Source: an uncultured Lachnospiraceae bacterium (lineage in GTDB: Bacteria; Bacillota; Clostridia; Lachnospirales; Lachnospiraceae). From it: DNA of 44,067 nt. The translations under genes were made by a program, and so were the position numbers. Location: assembly GCA_910583895.1 (NCBI GenBank), contig CAJTYJ010000007.1, forward strand, positions 49,052 to 93,118. The letters are read 5' to 3'. This document shows positions 25,857-33,203 of this stretch, in pieces (positions within the stretch are counted from its first letter, which is position 1; every line of letters begins with the position of its first letter). The notes below the pieces were generated by a model that worked only from the letters and a program-made list of their open reading frames with translations, was not told where the DNA came from and made no database searches.

Positions 25857-26996
25857 ATGAGTAAAAGACAGAGGAAAATAGAAGATCCCATAATTGCGGA
25901 AAATGATTCAAAGAATTATTCCATTCATACATTAACTTTCAGGGCAAGACTGACAAAAAGAGAATGGAATTCCATAAAAGAAAAGCTGATTGAGTTCAGT
26001 AAAAAAAAGAAAGCAGGATATTATAAAGCGGAATTAAAGAGTAAGAGAGCAAATAAGAAGATCAATTATAATATTGCATCTTATTTTGGATTTAATATGA
26101 TTTCGCTTTTGTCGATCACCACTAAAAGTTTAGATACATATTACTGGATGGATATAAAAGTAAATCCCCGCTGGATGTTCCACAGAAACAATCATCCGTT
26201 CGTATATATTGCAGATCAGAATGAGCTGGTGTTATGTTATGAACGAATCATCTGTTTTTTGAAGGAAACAAAAATTAAAGAAATTGACGGGAATGCATTT
26301 TATATACAGCGTGCAGATTACTGTGTGAATATTGATCTGGAAGACAGGGAACATGTAAAAGAATTCATGCGTCTGATGAGGAAAGGTGTACATCCTTATA
26401 AATCAAAACGAATGATGGAGGACTGTAAGACCGGAAAAAGGAAAGTTCCTACCAGAGATTCTTTTACGGTTTATACAGATGGTTTTGAGTTCAGTGTGTA
26501 TGACAAGCAGGTTCAGCTAAGCGGGGAGACAGGAAAGTATTCCGAAGAAGAAATAAGGGAAGCAGAAGGAATTATACGTATAGAACTGCGGGTACAACGG
26601 CGTAAAATCAGGTACGATGGAAAGAAGAGGGGATGTGATGATGCACTGCAGTTCCTCTTCCATGCAGGTGATATTGCAGAAGATAATATTCCCAAATACC
26701 TGAAAATGGCGTATGGGAGCGGAAGATTTGTAAAACTTAAAAAAGCAAAACAGATAGTAACGGCTTCCGGATATAAAAATAAAACCAAAGAAAAGATGAT
26801 AAAGATATTGGACAGGGCATCCAAAAATAATCTGCAGGATGCGAAGGTGTTTTATGGAAAAGATTTTTCCAAATACCTGAAAAGATTTAACAATCTGAAT
26901 ATTTCTCCGATTACGATAGAAAAACGTTCTCGGATAGATGAATTTCCGGGGGTTCTGCAGTTGACAGAGTATAAAAACAGAAATTATGGTTCGTGA
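25857..26996 (+). CDS. Putative replication initiator (gene II/X or rolling-circle Rep-like)
   Basis: A 379-residue basic protein with AAAGGAGG upstream. The pattern IQRADYCVNIDL near residue 155, then FEFSVYDKQVQLSG and IIRIELRVQRRKI around residues 210-255, resembles phage/plasmid replication proteins of the gene II/X family, which have an R-x-D strand, a YDK motif and an R-I-E-x-R strand. Catalytic tyrosines cannot be assigned with certainty. It is divergent from the small HTH gene and convergent with an XRE regulator. If functional it would nick an origin to replicate the excised circle. Family call is inferred from motif shape, not a search. Confidence 0.6.
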   Translation: MSKRQRKIEDPIIAENDSKNYSIHTLTFRARLTKREWNSIKEKLIEFSKKKKAGYYKAELKSKRANKKINYNIASYFGFNMISLLSITTKSLDTYYWMDIKVNPRWMFHRNNHPFVYIADQNELVLCYERIICFLKETKIKEIDGNAFYIQRADYCVNIDLEDREHVKEFMRLMRKGVHPYKSKRMMEDCKTGKRKVPTRDSFTVYTDGFEFSVYDKQVQLSGETGKYSEEEIREAEGIIRIELRVQRRKIRYDGKKRGCDDALQFLFHAGDIAEDNIPKYLKMAYGSGRFVKLKKAKQIVTASGYKNKTKEKMIKILDRASKNNLQDAKVFYGKDFSKYLKRFNNLNISPITIEKRSRIDEFPGVLQLTEYKNRNYGS

Positions 26997-27013
26997 TAAG
27001 AGCGAAGCAGATA

Positions 27014-27265
27014 TCAATTTTGCCAAAGATCCAAAAGTACGCATACGGGTACTTTCAGAACTTTCGAAAAGAAAATCAGTTCGAAATCAGGAACTACCCG
27101 TTCACCATTTTCAATTCGACTGATTGCTTTCTGGTTCAGATTGAGTCCTTCGAGTTGGATTTTTGCGGCGAGCTGTTCTTGAGATAATCCGGCTGTCTCT
27201 CTAAGGATTTTGATTTTGGAACCAGATGCATTACATTTTCCATCTATATATTTATACAGCTTCAT
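27014..27265 (-). CDS. XRE-family helix-turn-helix regulator
   Basis: An 83-residue Cro/CI-type protein: GSKIKILRETAGLSQEQLAAKI is the first part of the HTH, followed by KAISRIENGERVVPDFELIFFSKVLKV, the standard HTH_3 ending. AAAGGA precedes ATG on the minus strand. It faces away from a strong plus-strand promoter at 27312-27341 and its start is 47 bp from that promoter's -35, so it very likely represses the rightward cargo operon and itself. It converges on the Rep-like gene. Confidence 0.88.
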   Translation of the reverse strand: MKLYKYIDGKCNASGSKIKILRETAGLSQEQLAAKIQLEGLNLNQKAISRIENGERVVPDFELIFFSKVLKVPVCVLLDLWQN

Positions 27266-27311
27266 TATAACGGAATATTCCTTTCTTATCCTAAAGATAA
27301 CTAAATATATA

Positions 27312-27341
27312 TTGACAATACCATATTAAATGCTTTATAAT
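27312..27341 (+). promoter_or_regulatory. Consensus promoter for the cargo operon
   Basis: Perfect TTGACA (27312-27317) and TATAAT (27336-27341) with an 18-base spacer, reading rightwards, divergent from the XRE gene. The best promoter match in the window. It would transcribe the decayed region and then the 28041-29644 genes. Confidence 0.75.
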
Positions 27342-27390
27342 TATTCCAAAGATGAGTAAAAGTATTACGAGGTGAAATTATAGATACATG

Positions 27391-27723
27391 AGCATATGGG
27401 ACTTTATTCAATAATGGATATGTAGGAGCCTTTACAGATGAACTTAATGTTTAGAAGATGGGATGGTTAAAGGATTTTGAGTTGTATCTTAAGTTGAACC
27501 AAAGCCTGATATACAATCAACCTTATATAATGATGTTTTGGTGTTTGTGTGATAAAAATGTAAAAATCCAAATTAAAATAGTCTGTGATATTGACATTCC
27601 CATCACATTTTCCTTAATTGTAACAATACCAAGAGAAAGCGAAAAAAGTGGTAGGTGATGTAATTTCAGATATTGCAGGTGCCGGATTAAAAATTATCAA
27701 GGCAGAATTGAATAGGGTGAAAT
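27391..27723 (+). pseudogene. Decayed open frame upstream of the cargo operon
   Basis: A coding-like frame from 27391 (AYGTLFNNGYVGAFTDELNV) hits a TAG, resumes with KMGWLKDFELYLK, and then appears to slip frame: the adjacent frame reads VEPKPDIQSTLYNDVLVFV, which is more protein-like than the in-frame Cys/Trp/Met-rich string. Near 27,640 it must shift again to read VVGDVISDIAGAGLKIIK before a TAG at 27721. One nonsense and two or three frameshifts make it a pseudogene. Parent family unknown. Sequencing error is the other explanation and would make it the first gene of the operon. Confidence 0.5.
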
Positions 27724-27779
27724 AGTATGTATTTGCTTCCCGTTACATTGTCAGGAAGAGACAATGTTTTTCGCAAAAA

Positions 27780-27980
27780 TTACATATTATCTGAACCTCC
27801 GGACACTAATAGATCTTGTTGTTCCAGAAAGGCACCGATGATTTTAGTGATGTTGATAAGTGTTGTAGCCTTGCATTTATTTAATTTGTCAGCAATTTCC
27901 GTATCAATAATCCGGCTGCTTTTGGCATAAGGAGTATCCAGGAAAAAATAGTCAAATTTTTTTCCAATACTAATGACGAT
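27780..27980 (-). pseudogene. Gene fragment without a start codon
   Basis: A minus-strand frame of 66 codons, bounded by stops, reads coding-like sequence (KKFDYFFLDTPYAKSSRII... ending LLVSGGSDNM) but has no ATG, GTG or TTG and no ribosome site. It looks like the C-terminal remnant of a gene truncated by rearrangement. Family not recognised. A short plus-strand frame over the same bases is the shadow. Confidence 0.4.
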
Positions 27981-28040
27981 TTAAGCAACATGGAAAGTGA
28001 AACTTTTAATTGAGATGATAAAAATAGAAAGGATGTTTTT

Positions 28041-28493
28041 ATGAGATTACTTAAGAGAAAACTAAAAAAGCAGGGAATCAGTGAAGAAGAGATTGAAGAT
28101 GCGCTTCGGAAAGAGGAAAAAGAGGCCGAAAAAATACTAGAGGATAAAGATCGGACACAAAAACTTATAGATGCAGTATTAAAGCTTTGCGATAAGCTAT
28201 CTCGTTTACCGATAGTGGGAGAAGTGTTTCGCGATTTGCCATTAGTATGCTGGATGATATCAGATTATGTACATGGAAATTATCGTGAAGTTCCATTGGC
28301 GACTATTATTACATTAACAGCGGCCTTGGCTTATTTTTTTAGTCCATTCAATTTGATATCAAATATTATACCGGTTGTTGGATGGTTAGACGATGCGTTG
28401 GTATTCAAACTTGCATTTGAGGCAGCAAGAAATGATTTAGAGGCCTATGCAGAATGGAGGACAGTGTCGGCAGAGTATTATAGGGAGGACTAA
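28041..28493 (+). CDS. YkvA/DUF1232-domain membrane protein
   Basis: A 150-residue protein. Residues ~1-50 are a highly charged coiled-coil-like region (KRKLKKQGISEEEIEDALRKEEKEAEK). Residues ~85-135 are the DUF1232 domain: a hydrophobic hairpin ATIITLTAALAYFFSPFNLI, then NIIPVVGWLDDALVF, whose D-x-I/L-P-x-x-G-x-x-D-D pattern is the family signature. It is probably anchored in the cytoplasmic membrane. The ribosome site is GAAAGGA. It is the first intact gene of a low-GC operon whose next ATG is 1 base after its stop. DUF1232 proteins have no established function. Confidence 0.8.
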   Translation: MRLLKRKLKKQGISEEEIEDALRKEEKEAEKILEDKDRTQKLIDAVLKLCDKLSRLPIVGEVFRDLPLVCWMISDYVHGNYREVPLATIITLTAALAYFFSPFNLISNIIPVVGWLDDALVFKLAFEAARNDLEAYAEWRTVSAEYYRED

Positions 28494-28494
28494 A

Positions 28495-29406
28495 ATGCAG
28501 GAGAAAAGAAAGGGTCCAAGTGTTGGGGCGGGAGTAGTGGCGATAAAGCAGTTATACGAGAATAACGTTGCTATGAGAGCATTGAAACGAGCGGGAAGAA
28601 ATAAAAATCTGAAAGGACATATCTTTGAACAATTGACTGTAGATAAAATAAATATGAAACCTCATAGTATTCTAAAAGGGGAAAAGGCTGTTTTGACAAA
28701 ATCTACTACAGCGATACGGGATGATGTTCTGGTTAAGCAGGGCAAAAAGATAGCTAAGAGGATACAGTTAAAAGATACTCCAAAGGGAATAAAAGACACT
28801 GTTACCAGAGTGGCAAATAAACAATATGCTGGAACCAATTTGGTTGGGACGAAGGAGACTGCTAAGGCTTATGCTAATGAAATTGCAAAAAAAGAAGCTA
28901 AGGGTGTTAAAATAACACAAAAGATGACTACGAATGGGATTAGCTCTGGTCAGACAGAATTGATTGCCGCAAAAACTTTTGGGGGAAATGTTGTTAAACA
29001 GAGTGAAGCCATTATAGGGCAAGCATCTAAAACTGGTGTAAAGGCAGCTGCACTGTCTGCTGCTGTCGGTGTAACTGCGAATGCGAAAAGAGTAGTCAAC
29101 AAAGAAATTACGGTGAAAAAAGCATTGAACGATGTGGTCAAAGATAGTGCGGTAAATGCAACAGCAAGTGCTGTGGGAGATGCGGCGGCTACGGTAGTTA
29201 CAATTGCAGTGGCTTCTACTCCCGCAGCACCGGCGGCTGTTGCTGCTGGGACGGTAGTTGGAGTCGGAGCTACTATAGCCACAGATAATGTAATCCGCAA
29301 TGCGGATTTTAGTAAAATGGCAAAAAATGTGGGGGATTTGAGAAGGAAGACCCATTATAAAATCAGAAACAGGCATAGAAGGCATAAACAGCCCGTTATA
29401 GTATAA
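28495..29406 (+). CDS. Unknown 303-aa protein with hydrophobic Gly/Ala-rich C-terminus (toxin-like?)
   Basis: GGGAGG precedes ATG 28495. The first ~160 residues are basic and soluble, with coding-like motifs GHIFEQLTVDKINM, STTAIRDDVLVKQGKK, IQLKDTPKGIKDTV and a conserved-looking GTNLVGTKETAKAY. Residues ~180-260 hold alternating Ala/Gly/Val-rich stretches (AALSAAVGVTANA; AAATVVTIAVASTPAAPAAV; AAGTVVGVGATIATD) like glycine-zipper or membrane-inserting segments. The tail is strongly basic (RRKTHYKIRNRHRRHKQ). A soluble domain joined to a membrane-inserting helix pair is seen in toxins and in membrane-acting effectors, so an effector role is possible; no catalytic motif is assigned. Operon with the DUF1232 gene and the zinc ribbon. 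Confidence 0.75.
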   Translation: MQEKRKGPSVGAGVVAIKQLYENNVAMRALKRAGRNKNLKGHIFEQLTVDKINMKPHSILKGEKAVLTKSTTAIRDDVLVKQGKKIAKRIQLKDTPKGIKDTVTRVANKQYAGTNLVGTKETAKAYANEIAKKEAKGVKITQKMTTNGISSGQTELIAAKTFGGNVVKQSEAIIGQASKTGVKAAALSAAVGVTANAKRVVNKEITVKKALNDVVKDSAVNATASAVGDAAATVVTIAVASTPAAPAAVAAGTVVGVGATIATDNVIRNADFSKMAKNVGDLRRKTHYKIRNRHRRHKQPVIV

Positions 29407-29419
29407 GGGAGATTTTAGA

Positions 29420-29644
29420 ATGGACATAAAAAATAAGGTTGTAGGGTATCCGTGTAATTACAAGCTAAAACTAGTTACGGTTAAGTTCACATGTAAGAAG
29501 TGTGGCAAACCATTTTTGAAGGATATTGATGAAGAGCAATATAAATATGTATTAAAAGACCCCTTTTTTTTGAAAAGTAAAACATGTTCCAAATGTAAAC
29601 TTGAACAGATAAGGAGGGTATTTAAAGCATCCAAGAAAACATAA
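29420..29644 (+). CDS. Small zinc-ribbon protein (74 aa)
   Basis: A 74-residue protein with two CxxC knuckles: FTCKKCGKPF (residues ~29-38) and KTCSKCKLEQIRR (~54-66), spaced as in a treble-clef or rubredoxin-like zinc ribbon. The C-terminus is basic. GGGAG lies ~9 bases upstream, and the gap to the previous gene is 13 bp. It could bind nucleic acid or the neighbouring protein. It ends 10 bases before the structured region at 29655, so its transcript would include those hairpins. Confidence 0.75.
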   Translation: MDIKNKVVGYPCNYKLKLVTVKFTCKKCGKPFLKDIDEEQYKYVLKDPFFLKSKTCSKCKLEQIRRVFKASKKT

Positions 29645-29654
29645 AAAAAGTGAT

Positions 29655-29885
29655 ATGATGTATGCGGTCGGCCGATAACATGAAATAGTGCCGGCTTATG
29701 CATCATGAAATCGAAAATATGAGGAAAAAAGGAACGGAAAGCAGCTTAGGGCAAAAGAGCGCTTTCTAAAATCCAACCAAAGGGATTTTGCGCCCTGAAA
29801 ACAGCTGCTGGTAAAAGAAGGAGACAGTTCGATAAAAATCTAGGGCCTTAAAAATCCCGGATTTTTGGGGAACTATCTCCTTCTT
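29655..29885 (+). ncRNA. Three consecutive long hairpins; candidate structured RNA
   Basis: The 312-bp gap after the zinc-ribbon gene holds three nested stem-loops. (1) 29655-29664 plus 29666-29672 pairs with 29690-29706, 17 pairs including several G-U, 17-base loop. (2) AGCAGCT 29740-29746 with AGCTGCT 29803-29809, AGGGC 29748-29752 with GCCCT 29792-29796, AAAATCC 29768-29774 with GGATTTT 29783-29789. (3) 29815-29824 with 29876-29885 (10 bp), AGTTC 29826-29830 with GAACT 29870-29874, AAAAATC 29834-29840 with GATTTTT 29860-29866. Stems 2 and 3 share one architecture. No coding frame fits. It could be a regulatory or effector RNA, or a replication/transfer origin. Strand is assumed from the upstream operon. 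Confidence 0.5.
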
Positions 29886-29956
29886 ACACATCAGGGGTAA
29901 AAATTGCTATTTCCTGACAGCTCCATTTATTTACATCATGGGTAGGCAGTGTTTAC

Positions 29957-30133
29957 CTAAGTGTGATGAAAAATATATTCTTTGATTGCATCCTCGGATA
30001 TTCTCCAGTGCCCGCCAATCTTAAAAGCATCGATCTCTCCGTTCCAGATCAGTTCGAGCATTTTATTGCGTCCAACTTTCAGGATGGAGCAGCATTCTTT
30101 TAATGTATAGAGGGTTGGAAGTTTCTGGTTCAT
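29957..30133 (-). CDS. Excisionase/HTH_17-type small DNA-binding protein (58 aa)
   Basis: A minus-strand 58-residue protein with GAAAGGAG 9 bases before ATG 30133. The sequence begins MNQKLPTLYTLKECCSILKV and continues through RNKMLELIWNGEIDAFKIGG to HWRISEDAIKEYI, the canonical excisionase/AlpA-like winged HTH (KxxExxxxL...R..v..lI..G.l.a.kiG..wRi...al.eyi). It is divergent from parA, so it may control that operon as well as excision. A better match to excisionases than the 25495 protein. Confidence 0.85.
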   Translation of the reverse strand: MNQKLPTLYTLKECCSILKVGRNKMLELIWNGEIDAFKIGGHWRISEDAIKEYIFHHT

Positions 30134-30314
30134 AATAAAAATCTCCTTTCTTTATGTGCCTGATACAGTGCAGATCTGTTCAGTTCCGTTTAATAAAGTG
30201 TTATTCTGTGAGCGGAAAGTCTGTTTACGACCTGCAGAAATTTTTCTGCGTCCGGTGTATAAATGCAGGCAGAATCAAACAGAAATAAACGGTTCTCGTA
30301 AATTCAAAATTTTT

Positions 30315-30355
30315 CATGATACATTATTTCCCCGGAAAGGAGATGATGTATCATG
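30315..30355 (+). promoter_or_regulatory. Hairpin enclosing the parA ribosome site and start codon
   Basis: CATGATACAT (30315-30324) pairs perfectly with ATGTATCATG (30346-30355). The loop of 21 bases carries the GGAAAGGAG ribosome site, and the right arm includes the parA ATG itself (30353-30355). It could sequester the start in the mRNA or be a dyad operator on DNA. Confidence 0.6.
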
Positions 30356-31165
30356 GCTTATGTAATCTCATCCATAAGCATGAAAGGCGGTGTTGGCAAG
30401 ACAACATCGGTGCTGTGCCTCGGCACGGGTCTGGCAGACCGGGGAAAGAAAGTCCTGATGCTGGATCTGGATGCACAGGGCAGCTTAAGCATCGCCATGG
30501 GATGCGATTATCCGGATCAGATTCCGGTCACCATGGCAGACATGTTTCAGAAAATGAAGGATACCCGAAGGAATGGAAACATTGCGGAGGGTATCCTTTC
30601 TGCTTCTGAATATCTGGATTATCTTCCGGCGAACCGGAAGATGGCACTCACAGAGCAGGAGCTTGCATTGACAGAGGGAGGGGAGCAGTTTTTAAAACGG
30701 TTCCTCTCTCTTTTGTCTGCGTGCGGAAAAGCGTATGACTACATCCTGCTGGACGCTCCTCCGTCTCCGGGGATGGTAACAGTCAACGCACTGGCGGCTT
30801 CTGACGGTGTGCTGATTCCCACACAGGCAGAATATCTGGCAGCCAAAGGGATGGAGCAGTTACTGCAGACGGTCCTTCAGATTCGCCGGATGTGGAACCC
30901 GAAGCTTCAGATTCTGGGGATTCTGCCCACCATGGTAAATCCATACACCAGAGACGGGAAGGAAGTCCTGCAGCTTCTGACAGAGACCTATGGTGACAGC
31001 ATTGGCATCCTGCCCATGGTACCTTATTCGGTGCGGGCAAAGGAAATCAGTTCCAGAGGGAAAAGTATCTATCAGCTGGACAGAGGCGGAAAGGTGGCAG
31101 AGGCGTATTCTCATCTGGTATCGGAAATCCTGATGCGGACAGAGTCAGGAGGGCAGGAAGGATGA
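30353..31165 (+). CDS. parA: ParA/MinD-family partition ATPase
   Basis: A 270-residue ParA ATPase. The deviant Walker A KGGVGKTT is at residues 11-18, Walker A' VLMLDLDAQGSLS at ~34-46, and Walker B YDYILLDAPPSPG near 128-140. With the ParB-like partner it segregates a low-copy replicon by patterning on the nucleoid. There is no N-terminal HTH extension, so it is a type Ib-like or chromosomal-type ParA. The start has a canonical ribosome site enclosed in a hairpin. Its stop overlaps the parB ATG (ATGA). The gene marks the element as plasmid- or ICE-derived. Confidence 0.93.
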   Translation: MAYVISSISMKGGVGKTTSVLCLGTGLADRGKKVLMLDLDAQGSLSIAMGCDYPDQIPVTMADMFQKMKDTRRNGNIAEGILSASEYLDYLPANRKMALTEQELALTEGGEQFLKRFLSLLSACGKAYDYILLDAPPSPGMVTVNALAASDGVLIPTQAEYLAAKGMEQLLQTVLQIRRMWNPKLQILGILPTMVNPYTRDGKEVLQLLTETYGDSIGILPMVPYSVRAKEISSRGKSIYQLDRGGKVAEAYSHLVSEILMRTESGGQEG

Positions 31166-32055
31166 TGCTGACTCCGCTTGCGCAGATGCTGGAACAGAGT
31201 GAATCCGTGGAGGTGGAGCTGTCTCTGATTGACGCTTTTCCGGAGCATCCCTTCCGGGTGCAGGCAGATGAGGACATGGAACGGCTGATTGGGAGTATTC
31301 AGGAATCCGGAGTCATGGTCCCGGTCATTCTGCGCAGAAAAAAGGACGGACGTTATCAGACCGTTGCAGGACACCGCCGCTGTTTTGCCTGCAGGCAGCT
31401 TTTCATGGAACGGATTCCCGCAGTCATCAAAAAGCTTTCGGATGAAGAAGCCGTGCTTTGGATGGTGGAATCCAATGTCCAGCGGACCGGTATTCTGCCC
31501 AGCGAGAAAGCGAAGGCTTACCGGATGAAGATGGATGCGCTGGCAAAACAGGGAAGGAGGACAGACCTGATGATGGAAGAAAATGCTTCCCGACAGACTG
31601 TCGGCAGGTGGCAGAAAGAAACTGCTGAGAAGGTCGGAATGGATTCCGGCGACAGCGGCAGAAAAGTCCAGCGGTATCTTCGCCTGAACCATCTGCATCC
31701 CGGACTGCTGGAAAAGGTGGATGAGAAAAAGATGCCGTTCCTGTCGGGAGTGGAACTGTCCTACCTGCGGGCAGAACAGCAGGAGGAAGTATTCCGGTAT
31801 CTGACGGAACATCCATGCAGCGTGGCGGTTGCACAGGCAAAACGACTGAGGGAGCTGGGAGAAGATTCCCGTTTTTCTCAAAGCCTGATTGCGCAGGTAC
31901 TGCAAAAGAAAACAGAGGAGAAAGGGAAACTGCGGAAAAATCCGGAAAAAGAACCGTTTTCGGAGTATTTTCCCTCACATTACTCCAGAGAAAAAAGAAG
32001 GAGCATTATGGAAGCATTATTAAAAAAGTGGAAAAAAGGAGAGATTCAGCTGTGA
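31162..32055 (+). CDS. parB: ParB-like partition/nuclease-domain protein
   Basis: A 297-residue protein. ParB N-terminal domain ~15-110 (IDAFPEHPFRV; GSIQESGVMVPVILRRK; TVAGHRRCFACRQL, the last being the CTP-binding GxRR-type motif). Central HTH region ~110-200 (NVQRTGILPSEKAKAY...ASRQTVGRWQKE). Then a helical C-terminus with a basic tail (EKRRSIMEALLKKWKKGEIQL). It would bind parS-like sites and load ParA; no parS consensus was recognised. Start overlaps the parA stop by 4 bases, and its stop overlaps the next GTG by 4. Confidence 0.88.
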   Translation: MMLTPLAQMLEQSESVEVELSLIDAFPEHPFRVQADEDMERLIGSIQESGVMVPVILRRKKDGRYQTVAGHRRCFACRQLFMERIPAVIKKLSDEEAVLWMVESNVQRTGILPSEKAKAYRMKMDALAKQGRRTDLMMEENASRQTVGRWQKETAEKVGMDSGDSGRKVQRYLRLNHLHPGLLEKVDEKKMPFLSGVELSYLRAEQQEEVFRYLTEHPCSVAVAQAKRLRELGEDSRFSQSLIAQVLQKKTEEKGKLRKNPEKEPFSEYFPSHYSREKRRSIMEALLKKWKKGEIQL

Positions 32056-32171
32056 AAAGAGAAAGTGCAAAAAAGATCATAAGGGCAGGTCTGGGCGTGA
32101 TCGTGACCGTCGTTTCCGTAACACTGGAGGTTCTGGGAGACATCCTGCGGAAAAAACCGAAACAGGACTGA
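32052..32171 (+). CDS. 39-aa putative membrane micropeptide
   Basis: A GTG overlapping the parB stop (GTGA) opens a 39-codon frame: a basic start (KRESAKKIIRA), one hydrophobic segment (GLGVIVTVVSVTLEVLGDIL) and a basic end (RKKPKQD). This is a plausible single-pass peptide, translationally coupled to parB. The frame is open further upstream but inside parB. Role unknown; possibly a membrane-anchored partner of the segregation genes. It is too short for length-filtered gene calls. Confidence 0.55.
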   Translation: MKRESAKKIIRAGLGVIVTVVSVTLEVLGDILRKKPKQD

Positions 32172-32245
32172 CATACAGCGGACAGGAACAGACTGAAAAA
32201 CCATGAAAAACAGAGTCCTTTTCAAAGGACGGAAAGGAGTTGCGA

Positions 32246-33178
32246 ATGGCAGCAGATGTGGAGACCATGTTCAGTACAAGAGAAAAACCGTGGCACGGGC
32301 TGGGGACGATCGTGGCGGAGGCACTGAATTCCGGAGAGGCGCTGGAAGCGGCAGGACTCAACTGGAAGGTGGTCCAGAAAAAGATTTATACAGGAGACCG
32401 GAAGCTGATCCCCGGATACCGTGCCAATGTCAGAGATTCTGATCACCGGCTGCTTGGGGTGGTCAGCGACCGCTACCGGGTGGTCCAGAATGAAGATGCG
32501 TTTGCGTTTACCGACGCCCTTCTGGGAGAAGGGGTACGCTATGAGACGGCAGGCAGCCTGCAGTCCGGGCGGAGAGTCTGGCTGCTGGCAAAACTGCCCA
32601 ATGAATATATCATCCTTGGAGAGCAGATCAGCCCCTATCTGGTATTTTCCAACACTCATGACGGGAGCGGGGCCATCAAGGTGGCAATGACACCGGTCCG
32701 GGTTGTATGTTCCAATACCCTGAACCTTGCACTGAACACCACGAAACGGTGCTGGTCGGCAAAGCATACGACAAACATTGCGGACAGGCTGGAAGAAGCA
32801 GAGGAAACACTCCTGTTTGCAGAATCCTATATGACAGCACTGGGAGCAGAGTTTGAAGAACTCTGCAAAGTGAAGATGTCCGATAAAAAGGTAATGGAAT
32901 CGGTAAAAGAACTCCTTCCCATGAAGGATGACATGACGATCCAGCAGAAGAAGAACGTCCGGAACCTGCAGGAAGACCTGAAACGGCGGTATTTTGATGC
33001 ACCGGATCTGCAGGATGCCGGTAAAAATGCCTATCGTTTCGTCAATGCGGTCAGTGATTTTGCCACTCATAATAAGCCCCTGCGGGAGACAGTAAACTAT
33101 CAGGAAAATCTGTTCATGCGGACCATGGACGGCAATGCGCTGATTGACAAAGCCTACCGTATGGTAAAAGCAGCATAG
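32246..33178 (+). CDS. DUF932 phage/plasmid-like protein
   Basis: A 310-residue protein of the DUF932 (phage/plasmid-like TIGR03299) family: N-terminal PWHGLGTIV, a central LLGVVSDRYRVVQNEDAFAF, then TPVRVVCSNTLNLALN near residue 150, all family landmarks. Function is unknown, but the family is carried with recombination genes on mobile elements. GGAAAGGAG at 32231-32239 sets ATG 32246. A 16-base palindrome GTCCTTTTCAAAGGAC (32215-32230) directly precedes the ribosome site and may be a control point. Part of the parA-led operon. Confidence 0.88.
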   Translation: MAADVETMFSTREKPWHGLGTIVAEALNSGEALEAAGLNWKVVQKKIYTGDRKLIPGYRANVRDSDHRLLGVVSDRYRVVQNEDAFAFTDALLGEGVRYETAGSLQSGRRVWLLAKLPNEYIILGEQISPYLVFSNTHDGSGAIKVAMTPVRVVCSNTLNLALNTTKRCWSAKHTTNIADRLEEAEETLLFAESYMTALGAEFEELCKVKMSDKKVMESVKELLPMKDDMTIQQKKNVRNLQEDLKRRYFDAPDLQDAGKNAYRFVNAVSDFATHNKPLRETVNYQENLFMRTMDGNALIDKAYRMVKAA

Positions 33179-33203
33179 GGTCTGAACGAAAGGAGAGGAA
33201 ATC

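Noticed and set aside
27458..27930. Two short plus-strand frames (66 and 67 codons) as genes
   Set aside because: The first is the middle of a frameshifted pseudogene; the second is the complement of a minus-strand fragment.
29655..29885. Retron msr-msd
   Set aside because: No reverse transcriptase gene is nearby and there is no clear branching-guanosine arrangement.
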